33,808 nucleotides of DNA from JAAYJG01 sp964450305. Its GTDB lineage: Bacteria > Bacillota > Clostridia > DSM-8532. The position numbers and the translations under genes are program-made. Location: positions 1-33,808 of the forward strand of contig CAYVFB010000028.1 in assembly GCA_964450305.1 (NCBI GenBank), written 5' to 3'. The notes below the pieces were generated by a model. That model ran no database searches. It was not told where the DNA came from and worked only from the letters and a program-made list of their open reading frames with translations. Positions 5,954 to 13,260 of this stretch are shown here, piece by piece; position 1 is the first letter of the stretch, and each line of letters begins with the position of its first letter.

Positions 5954-8161
5954 CTATGATTTGAGCATGTCCTTTAAATGTGTGAACGCCGCCTTTCGCG
6001 TCGCGCAGTCGAAACCGCCGCCATCGATATTCCCTTTATCCGAAACACACGCCTTACACATGCCGCCGCAGAAGTAGCGCACCTCGCATGTGCGGCATTT
6101 TTCGTTGGTGTCCACGTCATGGCGGGCAAGGTTGAGGAAAGCGGCGCTGTCCAATATCGCAGCCAGTCCGTCCGAAAGCACGTTCCCCAGGCGTTTATCC
6201 GGCCCGCACCACGCATAGCAGGGATACGCGCCGCCGTCCGGCTCCACATAGAGATTCTGACCAAGGCCACAGGTGAAACGCGGCCAAAACGGGCGGCTTT
6301 TTTCGCTCTCATCCATGCAGAGGAAGCCCTCGTCCGGCGGTGCGCCTTCGGCGCGCCCCAGAGGCAGCACAGCGCGGAAGCGGATATTCTCAATACCCAG
6401 CCTTTCGCACAGCGCCGTCACCGCTTCGCCCTCCGGGCCTTCACGCTGCGCTCTTGAAAGCGTGGCGCACACGCCCACGCGGCCGATAAAGCCCATATCC
6501 TTCATGCGCTCCAGGTTAGCGACGGCCTGCGCGTATCGCCCCGCGCCGCGCCGCATGTCGTGGCTTTTTTCGTCGCCGTCTATGCTGACTACGATTTCAG
6601 GAAAGACCTCGCACACCGCTTTCAGCCTTTCATCTTGGATGGGAAAACCTAAAGAGGTACGCAGGATCAGCCGCATGCCCTTGAGGTCGATGGCTTTTAG
6701 TCCCGTGAGCAGCGCGTCGATCCCGCCGTGAACAAGCGGCTCTCCGCCCGTGACGACCACCGAGCGAAACAGCGCCTTCTGCGCGTCGGATATGATGCCA
6801 AGCGCAGCGTCGACAGGCATTTCGGACATATCCGTTTCGCCGCCCGAGGCGTAGCAGTGGCCGCAGCGCAGCGGACAATCGAACGTGATGTGCAGATAGA
6901 GCTTGTTGTATTCCTGCACGCGGTTCCGCTTGTAAGCTCCCAGCGTTTGGCTTGCACCGAAAGGGTAGCGTCCCCAACTGACCGCCCGGCGCATACGCTG
7001 TTCATTGACCGCGAGATCATACGGGTGCGGCTGGTCGCCGGCCATCTGCAAAAGTGACGTATGGTCGGGCGTGACGCGTTTCGTCATCAGGCCGCCCATC
7101 TCCAGCGCCATATCCCGCGCCATCCTGTCAAAGACCGCGCGGTACGCCTCGCAGTACGGGTCTTTCACTGTATCCGAAGCGAACATATTGTACAGGCAGC
7201 CGCCGTTGCAGTATGCAATGTGCATACAGTCGCTGCAGGCTTCCTTCGCATCCTCCTGTTTCTGATGCAGTGCCTGATACGCCGCGCTTCGCAGAATTTG
7301 CTCTTCCGTCAGGCTGTCCGTCACGCTGCCGAGCATCAATTCGGTATGTCCGCAGAAGCGCTGGCAGGAATACACGCCGCCGTCCGGCGCGATGGCCGCG
7401 AACCGGCCAAGGCAGGGGAAGAAGGTGCAGACATGCCCTTCGCCGTCGAAACAGCCCTTTGCCATAGTGTCCAACGTGGACACGCGGGTCTGCATCATGT
7501 TCTGCCGGTAAGCCTCCAGCGTATCAAGCAGAATGCGCGCCATGTCGTCCACTGTTACGGTATGCGCATCTGGCTCGCGCCCCAGCGCGCACACCGCGCC
7601 GTGCAGGGAGTAAGGAAGGCCAATCAAGGGCGGTTCCCCGGCATAATGCCCGAACACGCGGATAGCTTCGCCTGCTGAAAGATGCGTCAGCGTGCAGATA
7701 CGGCTGACGTCCACGCCCTTTTGCCGGAGCAGACTGCGCCCGCGCTCGTTGGCCGCGTAATATCCTTTTCCTCGCTGCGCATCGCACAGCGCCTCGTCGC
7801 CATCCGCACTCGTACCCACGGTGATGCGGTAATCGCGGATGAGGCTGGCCATGCGCTCGTCTATCGCCAGTAGGTTGGTCTGCATGGACAGGCGCAGCCG
7901 CCGTCCGAACAGTTCCGTCAATCGTGGCAGTATGTATTCATAATACTCGGCTCCGGCCAGCAGCGGCTCGCCGCCGTGGAAGGTGACATGCACGCTGCCC
8001 TCCGCAGGCGCGATCCGCGCCATGAACGCAAGCGCCTGATCCGCAACGCCCACGGACATCATCTCGCCCCGGTTCGGCCCGAAGCAATAGATACACGACG
8101 CCTGGCAGGCCGCCGTGGGAATGAGCATGAAGTTGGAAGGGCGGAAGGATGGTTCTAACAT
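5954..8161 (-). CDS. Tandem radical SAM-SPASM protein with two complete halves
   Basis: The 735-residue protein contains two radical SAM enzymes in one chain. Half 1 (about 1-355) has C19-x3-C23-x2-C26, G-G-E-P at 63-66 and a SPASM-type cysteine set (C250, C266, C270, C309, C312, C318, C322, C337), resembling anaerobic sulfatase-maturase-like enzymes. Half 2 (about 420-735) has C429-x3-C433-x2-C436, G-G-E-P at 472-475 and cysteines C631, C648, C652, C689, C692, C698, C702, C705 and C719. Each half could hold one SAM-binding cluster plus auxiliary [4Fe-4S] clusters. SPASM enzymes usually modify peptides or protein side chains. The ATG follows GAGGAGG by four to five bases. It lies between two HEAT genes on the same strand. 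Both halves keep every expected ligand, so neither looks inactive. Substrate unknown. Confidence 0.92.
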   Translation of the reverse strand: MLEPSFRPSNFMLIPTAACQASCIYCFGPNRGEMMSVGVADQALAFMARIAPAEGSVHVTFHGGEPLLAGAEYYEYILPRLTELFGRRLRLSMQTNLLAIDERMASLIRDYRITVGTSADGDEALCDAQRGKGYYAANERGRSLLRQKGVDVSRICTLTHLSAGEAIRVFGHYAGEPPLIGLPYSLHGAVCALGREPDAHTVTVDDMARILLDTLEAYRQNMMQTRVSTLDTMAKGCFDGEGHVCTFFPCLGRFAAIAPDGGVYSCQRFCGHTELMLGSVTDSLTEEQILRSAAYQALHQKQEDAKEACSDCMHIAYCNGGCLYNMFASDTVKDPYCEAYRAVFDRMARDMALEMGGLMTKRVTPDHTSLLQMAGDQPHPYDLAVNEQRMRRAVSWGRYPFGASQTLGAYKRNRVQEYNKLYLHITFDCPLRCGHCYASGGETDMSEMPVDAALGIISDAQKALFRSVVVTGGEPLVHGGIDALLTGLKAIDLKGMRLILRTSLGFPIQDERLKAVCEVFPEIVVSIDGDEKSHDMRRGAGRYAQAVANLERMKDMGFIGRVGVCATLSRAQREGPEGEAVTALCERLGIENIRFRAVLPLGRAEGAPPDEGFLCMDESEKSRPFWPRFTCGLGQNLYVEPDGGAYPCYAWCGPDKRLGNVLSDGLAAILDSAAFLNLARHDVDTNEKCRTCEVRYFCGGMCKACVSDKGNIDGGGFDCATRKAAFTHLKDMLKS

Positions 8162-8223
8162 GATGCCTCCTCAATGGAATCAAGCTGGCAAGATCGAAAA
8201 ACAGGAATAAACTTCTCCTTCAT

Positions 8224-9543
8224 TTAATCCAACTCGAAGTAGGTATAGCCCCGGTCTTCGTGGCAGCTTCTATCGCGCCGCTCCATGCTGCTCGCGTCGT
8301 CATGCGCTACCGTCCTGCCGCGTAAAGACGCGATGGCGTTTTTTGCGCGCCCCTGCCGGTAGATCTGCTTGAGCGCAGACGCGATATGCGCGAGATCAAA
8401 TTTCTCCTCGGCTCTGTTTGATGAAATGATATCGATCATGGACTTGACCGTCCGGTCGTCCAGCTTTTGCACCCAACCTTCGTCCAGCGCATCCAGCCGG
8501 GCGCAGACCGCGCTCGTGCAGTAGTGCTTCGGACACAGGGCGATCATATCCAAAAGATAGGCCGCATCGGTCCATTGCCTCAATTCATCGGGCCATAGGT
8601 TCACTTCCCATGACGAAGTTACCAGTCGCAGGCGCTGCTTCGCGGCGTCTGACAGGCGCGCAATCGCGGCGTCGCAGAGGCAGTCCCTGTGATGGCTTAG
8701 GCTCTTGTATATGGGAAAACGCGTTACGCCTTCGTGGATAGCGATGCCCACATAGGCCTCTTCGCCGACCAGGCGGCTTCCAGCCTCCTGCCGGACGGAT
8801 TCGGGGCCGCAGAGGGCGAGAATGGCCAGCCGGCGCTCGTCCGTTACGTCGCTAATGTCTACGAGCGCGGCGCAGGCGGTGCAGACCTCCTTATCCAGCG
8901 TCTGAACCATGATCTCCAGCGCGAGCGCCTTGTCCGTTATGCGCCGCATAATGGTAGCACATGCCCACGGGTCCTCGGTTGATCGGGCCAGCGCGCAAGC
9001 AGGGGCGGGGTCGCGCATAACCGACATGATGTGCGCACGATCCTCGTCGTGCGGCGCTTTCGCGAGCAAATCTCGCAGGATGTTCTGATCCATGATATGG
9101 GAAAGCGCCTCGAGCCGAATCCACCGATCGTCCTCGTACAAAAACCTGAGGTAATCCTGATCGCCGATAAACGAGACGGCGCGGCGCGCGGCGTCGGATT
9201 TGTCGTGACGCGCGACGCTTTTCAGACAATCCTGCAACGGTTTGTCGCTTAAGACGGCGTCGCGGTCCATGTCCTCGAGCGCGTCCCACGCGCTTTTCAG
9301 TGGCTCCGCTTGAAACAGCCGTGTAAGCGCGCGCCGCTTGTCCTCAAATTGGTGCGTAAGACCTATGAAGTGCATCAGAGCATGGGCGTTTGCCAACCGG
9401 TCGATGGCCGCCGCGCGCACCGACGCAAGCGGCGCTTCCAGCGCGGCGGTGGTTATGGCGTAGTCGTTTGGCTTCAACCTGCACACGCTCCGAAGCGCTC
9501 GTTTTTCATTTTGGGACATCCATCCCGGCGCAAAGAATTTCAT
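8224..9543 (-). CDS. HEAT-like repeat protein, copy 1
   Basis: I choose the ATG at 9541-9543 (M-K-F-F-A-P-G-W-M-S) because AGGA lies eight bases upstream and the sequence then aligns with the start of copy 2; the frame stays open 15 codons further upstream. The 439-residue product is a helical-repeat solenoid (S-V-R-A-A-A-I-D-R-L-A, W-I-R-L-E-A-L-S-H-I-M-D-Q and similar). Its tail, R-S-C-H-E-D-R-G-Y-T-Y-F-E-L-D (Cys at about residue 427), matches copy 2. It is 62 bp upstream of the tandem radical SAM gene and 51 bp behind the 250-residue Cys-repeat gene, so all four genes probably share one transcript. The family is not recognised beyond the repeat type. Confidence 0.8.
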   Translation of the reverse strand: MKFFAPGWMSQNEKRALRSVCRLKPNDYAITTAALEAPLASVRAAAIDRLANAHALMHFIGLTHQFEDKRRALTRLFQAEPLKSAWDALEDMDRDAVLSDKPLQDCLKSVARHDKSDAARRAVSFIGDQDYLRFLYEDDRWIRLEALSHIMDQNILRDLLAKAPHDEDRAHIMSVMRDPAPACALARSTEDPWACATIMRRITDKALALEIMVQTLDKEVCTACAALVDISDVTDERRLAILALCGPESVRQEAGSRLVGEEAYVGIAIHEGVTRFPIYKSLSHHRDCLCDAAIARLSDAAKQRLRLVTSSWEVNLWPDELRQWTDAAYLLDMIALCPKHYCTSAVCARLDALDEGWVQKLDDRTVKSMIDIISSNRAEEKFDLAHIASALKQIYRQGRAKNAIASLRGRTVAHDDASSMERRDRSCHEDRGYTYFELD

Positions 9544-9594
9544 ATGCATTATCCTTTTCTTCATCTTGTACCGCCGCAGTATGGGCATCTTGTT

Positions 9595-10347
9595 TTAGCA
9601 AAAGAATGAATTCTCTTTTTCCGTTTTTTCTTTCCCGCATACGACACACCGATATGTGACCGAATCCCAGCCGACATCCTCAGGATACGCCCAGCCGTAA
9701 TGATCATCGCTCTCCGCAAAGTCGCGGGCATAGACCTGATCCATGACGAACTCCCTGCCGACCTCCTGCCATTCATGGACTGCGCCGCCGCAGCGCCGGC
9801 ATTTGCAATTCTCCACGTCGTGGTCTTTATCCCTGCGGGCACCGCATACGGAGCACACGCAGCCGTCCCAGATATGCCCTTCGTCATCGGAGAATTTGCG
9901 TTGGCCGCAGCGCCGACAGATGCAGCCGTCCCAGTCGTGCTCTTTGTCCCGGCGGGCACCGCAACGGGTGCAGATACAGCCATCCCAATCGTGCAGGTTC
10001 AATTTGCCGCAGTACAGGCAGTGGCAGGAATCGGTAAAATCGTGTCTCTTATGACGCTTATATTGGCGCATCAACCGCCTCGCCGGGACAGCCTTGATGA
10101 CACCCACCATTCCAATAACAAAATTGCAGGCAAAGAGAAAAGCCACAGCCATACATATGATGAAACCAATCCAGGGAACACCCCTGTACGGCGGAATAAA
10201 CAACAGCCCCGCCAATGCAAACGCGACCATACCCAGGCCGGGGCTGACATAAGTACGCGCAAGCGGCAGCGGCTCCGGCGACTTGCAGTGCGGGCAGTTC
10301 GGCGTATCGTGCGGGATAAAATTCTTACAATAATAACACTCTTTCAT
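9595..10347 (-). CDS. Membrane protein with N-terminal zinc ribbon and Cys/His repeats
   Basis: The 250-residue protein starts with a zinc ribbon (C-Y-Y-C-K-N-F ... C-P-H-C-K), then two hydrophobic segments at about 33-52 and 56-83, then a basic linker. Four repeats follow, of the form H-D-W-D-G-C-x-C-x2-C-G-x2-R (from about residue 118 to 190), and a final C-V-V-C-G-K-E-K-T-E-K knuckle like the end of the 952-1923 protein. It should place an array of metal-binding units at the cytoplasmic face of the membrane. It is the first intact gene of the HEAT-SAM cluster. No known family is recognised; the repeats resemble those of 2675-3283 most closely. Confidence 0.8.
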   Translation of the reverse strand: MKECYYCKNFIPHDTPNCPHCKSPEPLPLARTYVSPGLGMVAFALAGLLFIPPYRGVPWIGFIICMAVAFLFACNFVIGMVGVIKAVPARRLMRQYKRHKRHDFTDSCHCLYCGKLNLHDWDGCICTRCGARRDKEHDWDGCICRRCGQRKFSDDEGHIWDGCVCSVCGARRDKDHDVENCKCRRCGGAVHEWQEVGREFVMDQVYARDFAESDDHYGWAYPEDVGWDSVTYRCVVCGKEKTEKENSFFC

Positions 10348-10397
10348 TTCATGTACCCATCCCTCAAATAGGCTTACCGGCCATGTCGAACGCGGCT

Positions 10398-10795
10398 CTA
10401 TTCAATACCCAATACCGAAAGATCAAAGTCGGCCAACAAGTCCTGCGCCCCGGCAATCTCCATATTTCGGGCAAGGCAATAAATGATCGCGGCGTCGCGT
10501 TTGATTTTTGGGTATAAGGCGGTGTGCCGTGCCGATTTCAGTAATTGCTGGGTTTCGTCCACATCCAGTCCAAAGCCGAAGGCAAGCTGTATCACCTTAT
10601 CTCTCGAAGGCTTTCTTCTGCCGCTAAAAAGCTGATGCCCATATGTTCTATCGATGCCGGCCCGCTTGATAACGCGTTCCGCAACTTCACCTCTGTCCCG
10701 GCATAACTGCTGGAGGTATTCTTACAGAGCTTTTGGACACGCCGTTCGGAAATATCCCACTTGATTGCCGCTTCCCGTACCGATATGTAATCCAT
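10398..10795 (-). pseudogene. Broken helix-turn-helix regulator (frameshift or fusion)
   Basis: Codons from 10795 encode an HTH start (M-D-Y-I-S-V-R-E-A-A-I-K-W-D-I-S-E-R-R-V-Q-K-L-C-K) typical of excisionase/MerR-like domains. After about 26 codons the protein-like sequence shifts frame and continues L-Q-Q-L-C-R-D-R-G-E-V-A-E-R-V, R-T-Y-G-H-Q-L-F-S-G-R-R-K-P-S-R-D-K and then V-I-Q-L-A-F-G-F-G-L-D-V, ending at 10398. The second part looks like the bulk of an XRE-type regulator lacking its start. Either two genes were fused by deletion or one suffered a frameshift near 10715. It heads the cluster and may once have been its regulator. Confidence 0.7.
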
Positions 10796-10838
10796 GCATC
10801 ATACTCCCTATATGATCTGTGGTTGGTTACGCTATAAT

Positions 10839-10868
10839 TTTATACGTTTCATCGAATAGATGCAACAA
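10839..10868 (-). promoter_or_regulatory. Possible promoter upstream of the broken HTH gene
   Basis: On the minus strand TTGTTG (10863-10868) and TATAAA (10839-10844) are 18 bp apart, 44 bp upstream of the start codon. This could still drive the HEAT-SAM cluster. Weak match at the -35 box. Confidence 0.35.
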
Positions 10869-11072
10869 GCATTCTACCAAATACCGGGAAAGGAATTGAG
10901 CGGGAGCGGGTCCGTCAGGATACGTTTAGGGATGGGACACCCCGCAAAATACGATGCCAGAAAACAGCATCCAGAGAAATGATGAATGGAGCTTGCGCCC
11001 GCTCTTGGTGCTGTTTTCAGCCTGCGCCGCGTAGCAACAAGAAGGGAAAGCACATTCTCGCTTTTTCAGCTT

Positions 11073-11225
11073 TCAGCATGTCAAATCAGCCCGTGTAACA
11101 TAGAGCTTTAAGGGGATTTCTTGCAACTCCTTCGGCTTCATATGTACCATGCGTATGGTTGACACCGTACCGCCTTTTTCTCTCCCGTCATACACTGCTA
11201 TAACCCGGTCGGCATTTTCCACCAT
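11073..11225 (-). pseudogene. C-terminal fragment of a SLOG (DUF1273-like) protein
   Basis: A minus-strand frame of 50 codons reads M-V-E-N-A-D-R-V-I-A-V-Y-D-G ... G-G-T-V-S-T-I-R, the typical late strand and loop of SLOG-superfamily/DUF1273 proteins, which are common on integrative elements of Firmicutes. The upstream part of the gene is not in this frame; the overlapping frame 11198-11422 encodes an unrelated-looking sequence (H-I-D-G-N-E-S-L-A-R-N-Q-E-D-I-L-H-P) that may be another gene remnant. The whole right arm of the island appears decayed. Confidence 0.5.
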
Positions 11226-11715
11226 AGGCTGATGATGTCCAGATTAAAGGCTTTTCCCGCATTGCCATTATCATTCTGAATGCTGGATATACGGATTCCA
11301 TTCTCACCTTTCGCTTTATCAACTAGGATGGCAAGCAGGATTAGCGGATGAAGTATATCTTCCTGATTCCGAGCCAAAGATTCGTTTCCATCGATATGCT
11401 TTCGTGTCAGCTCGGTCAGCACCTCAAGGCTTTGTGACTCCTGTAATTAACGAATTGAAGAGTAACATTTCGTCCCGAAAAGAGGGTATTTGGTCAACCA
11501 GATTTGGGACAAGAAGAATACCTCCAGTTACAATGAGGGCAATCTTGGAATCTGATTGATGCCCTTGCACAAGTATGCTCCTGTAAGGAGCGAGTTTTGT
11601 ACCTTTTGTCCGTTCTGTCCGATATATTTACAATAGGAAAGCATCAAAAAACGCACCTGAAAGTGGGTGCTTTCGCTGCAAGACAGGTGCATTGTATCAA
11701 TCATTGTGTCATTTG
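11226..11715. other. Decayed right arm of the island, no intact gene
   Basis: Minus-strand open frames at 11198-11422 and 11528-11737 are short, lack good ribosome binding sites and match nothing I know. The first has plausible protein-like composition and may be a fragment. The stretch reads as remnants of mobile-element genes next to the right 77-bp repeat. Confidence 0.4.
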
Positions 11716-11792
11716 CCAGTAAATAAGCGGGTTTCATGAATTAACTGAAATCCGCTTCTTTCATTCTCGGTGATTTTTCTAACATTTTTCTA
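11716..11792. repeat. Right copy of 77-bp direct repeat bounding the island
   Basis: Same orientation as 544-620, differing at five positions. Similarity continues weakly to about 11683. The sequence to its right (GNAT gene onward) is AT-rich and unlike the island, which supports this as a boundary. The copies are direct, not inverted, so they are not terminal inverted repeats of an insertion sequence. Confidence 0.75.
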
Positions 11793-11802
11793 CGAACTTA
11801 GG

Positions 11803-11822
11803 AAAGAAGCTCCAGCTTCTTT
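11803..11822 (-). terminator. Terminator of the GNAT gene, bidirectional form
   Basis: AAAGAAGC and GCTTCTTT pair around a 4-base loop, with T-rich sequence on either side of the stem depending on strand. It lies 26 bp beyond the stop codon of the acetyltransferase gene. Confidence 0.6.
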
Positions 11823-11848
11823 TATCAGGTAGTCCTTACCTTGCATTT

Positions 11849-12604
11849 TTATAGCTTGCCACACTCTGCTTCAACCCATATATAAGCTGGTACTTCTTCA
11901 AACAATTCAAATCCTAAAGAATAGGCAAGTTTCTGGGATTCCGTTCGATATGCCCATGTGCACCAATCTGGCTCTATATTTTTATCTAACAATTCTTTGA
12001 TTAACATAGTTGATGCTCTTTTTGCATACCCCCTTCCTCGAAATTTTTCCTCAACAAAAACGTCAATTTCTGCATGTCCTTTTCCAAGCATAAATCCAGA
12101 GCAATAACCAATGCACTTTTCATCTTTGAACACACGGCAGACTGGATATGATGATTTAGCTCCTCCCTCTTTCTCATAAAACAATTCATACTTAACGTCC
12201 TGAGGAATTATACTACCAGCTTGTTCAAGAAACTTATGCTTATTTAGACGGAATATTTTTCTCAAGTCCTTTATTCCATTATGTTTACAATATACTTCAC
12301 CAAGAACTCTATCCCACCTATCATTAGGTGCAAACACAATCGCTTCCTTTTGTTCTAAGTTAACAATATATTGTTTGAAAATCAAATCATCCAGTAAATC
12401 TACAGTATTAATTACAGCTGGATCTCCAGCAACAAAATGAAATGCAAATGGTGTAAATAGAACTGCGGTCTGAGGATTATTCTCCGAATCCACATATAGT
12501 TCTCCATCATACTGTCCCTCCAAGGAAGAATATATCACTGGGATATTATGTGTATAAATGCTAAACAATTGTAAATACTTTTCCTTGTTTTCTACTTTAT
12601 TCAT
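11849..12604 (-). CDS. GNAT-family N-acetyltransferase
   Basis: The ATG at 12602-12604 is chosen because GGAGG lies six bases upstream; a GTG two codons earlier would touch that site. The 251-residue protein has an N-terminal half without clear motifs and a C-terminal GNAT fold: strand E-I-D-V-F-V, then the acetyl-CoA pyrophosphate loop R-G-R-G-Y-A-K-R-A, then L-A-Y-S-L-G-F-E. Length and arrangement fit the GNAT_acetyltran group that includes the zwittermicin-resistance acetyltransferase. The acceptor substrate cannot be deduced. It is the first gene right of the island repeat and has AT-rich codon use. Confidence 0.85.
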   Translation of the reverse strand: MNKVENKEKYLQLFSIYTHNIPVIYSSLEGQYDGELYVDSENNPQTAVLFTPFAFHFVAGDPAVINTVDLLDDLIFKQYIVNLEQKEAIVFAPNDRWDRVLGEVYCKHNGIKDLRKIFRLNKHKFLEQAGSIIPQDVKYELFYEKEGGAKSSYPVCRVFKDEKCIGYCSGFMLGKGHAEIDVFVEEKFRGRGYAKRASTMLIKELLDKNIEPDWCTWAYRTESQKLAYSLGFELFEEVPAYIWVEAECGKL

Positions 12605-12654
12605 TTTCACCCTCCATCAGGCACTTTATTCATGATTCTTTCTTATGCTTGAAC

Positions 12655-12960
12655 CTACAATGATTTAGTAAATCTGCATGTCGGGCAGTTTGAGCTCCAA
12701 GAAACACCCGATGTTTTCCAGGACGCTCTACGAGTGTTCCAGAACACCTTAGGCATTTATCTCCAGCAGTTGAATTCTTCAACATAGCCTTTTTGTTCTC
12801 AACTCTTTCGACATGCTCTTTTTTTATCAAGAACCATCGAATTCTTTATGTTTATGATTACGGTATCACCGTCATCTGTGTATTTTAACCTTACCGGATG
12901 AGGTATCCCATCTTTATTGTGAAAAGCAATCATTTCAACGGGGGTTATAATCGTTTTCAT
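12655..12960 (-). pseudogene. Zinc-ribbon protein gene with two frameshifts
   Basis: From an ATG at 12958-12960 (GGAGG upstream) the frame reads M-K-T-I-I-T-P-V-E-M-I-A-F-H-N-K-D-G-I-P. Within a run of seven A residues the likely frame changes: with six the protein would continue D-K-K-E-H-V-E-R-V-E-N-K-K-A, then C-L-R-C-S-G-T-L-V-E-R-P-G-K-H-R-V-F-L-G. A second shift follows, after which N-C-P-T-C-R-F-T-K-S-L ends at TAG (12655-12657). The reconstructed protein of about 100 residues ends in a topoisomerase-type C4 zinc ribbon. Either two mutations broke the gene or the read contains homopolymer errors. Confidence 0.65.
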
Positions 12961-12989
12961 GGCCTTACCTCCATTATGAGATAAAAACG

Positions 12990-13223
12990 TTATAAAAAGA
13001 ACAATCGTTCTTTCTCAAGGGTTGAAAGACCTTTAAACTTGATATTCTTTTGTCTCTTTACTCGATCTACAATTGGAAATAAAAAGAGTAGCATTACAGC
13101 ATAGGATGCAACTCCCAAGGTTCTCTCCGTAAAAAAATGATAAAGAAGATTTACCAGAGCAGTAATAAAACCAATACCGCTTATGATTTGTGCGGCTCTT
13201 CTACTTTTACTTCTCTTTTCCAT
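12990..13223 (-). CDS. Small two-helix membrane protein
   Basis: The 77-residue protein has a basic start (M-E-K-R-S-K-S-R-R), two hydrophobic segments at about 10-30 and 37-52, then a basic cytoplasmic tail. That topology fits an inner-membrane protein with both ends inside. I recognise no family. It lies between the frameshifted zinc-ribbon gene and the truncated flavoprotein, all on the minus strand, without an obvious shared role. Confidence 0.5.
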   Translation of the reverse strand: MEKRSKSRRAAQIISGIGFITALVNLLYHFFTERTLGVASYAVMLLFLFPIVDRVKRQKNIKFKGLSTLEKERLFFL

Positions 13224-13260
13224 ATGACACCCCTATGCTTAAAACATAGACCAGCAAACT

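Noticed and set aside
7061..7678. 205-codon open frame on the plus strand inside the radical SAM gene
   Set aside because: It is antisense to a gene with clear motifs; GC-rich coding DNA leaves long open antisense frames.
11528..11737. 69-codon minus-strand frame running into the right repeat
   Set aside because: No recognisable motif or ribosome binding site and its start lies inside the repeat.
544..11792. Insertion-sequence terminal repeats
   Set aside because: The two copies are direct rather than inverted and no transposase is present between them.
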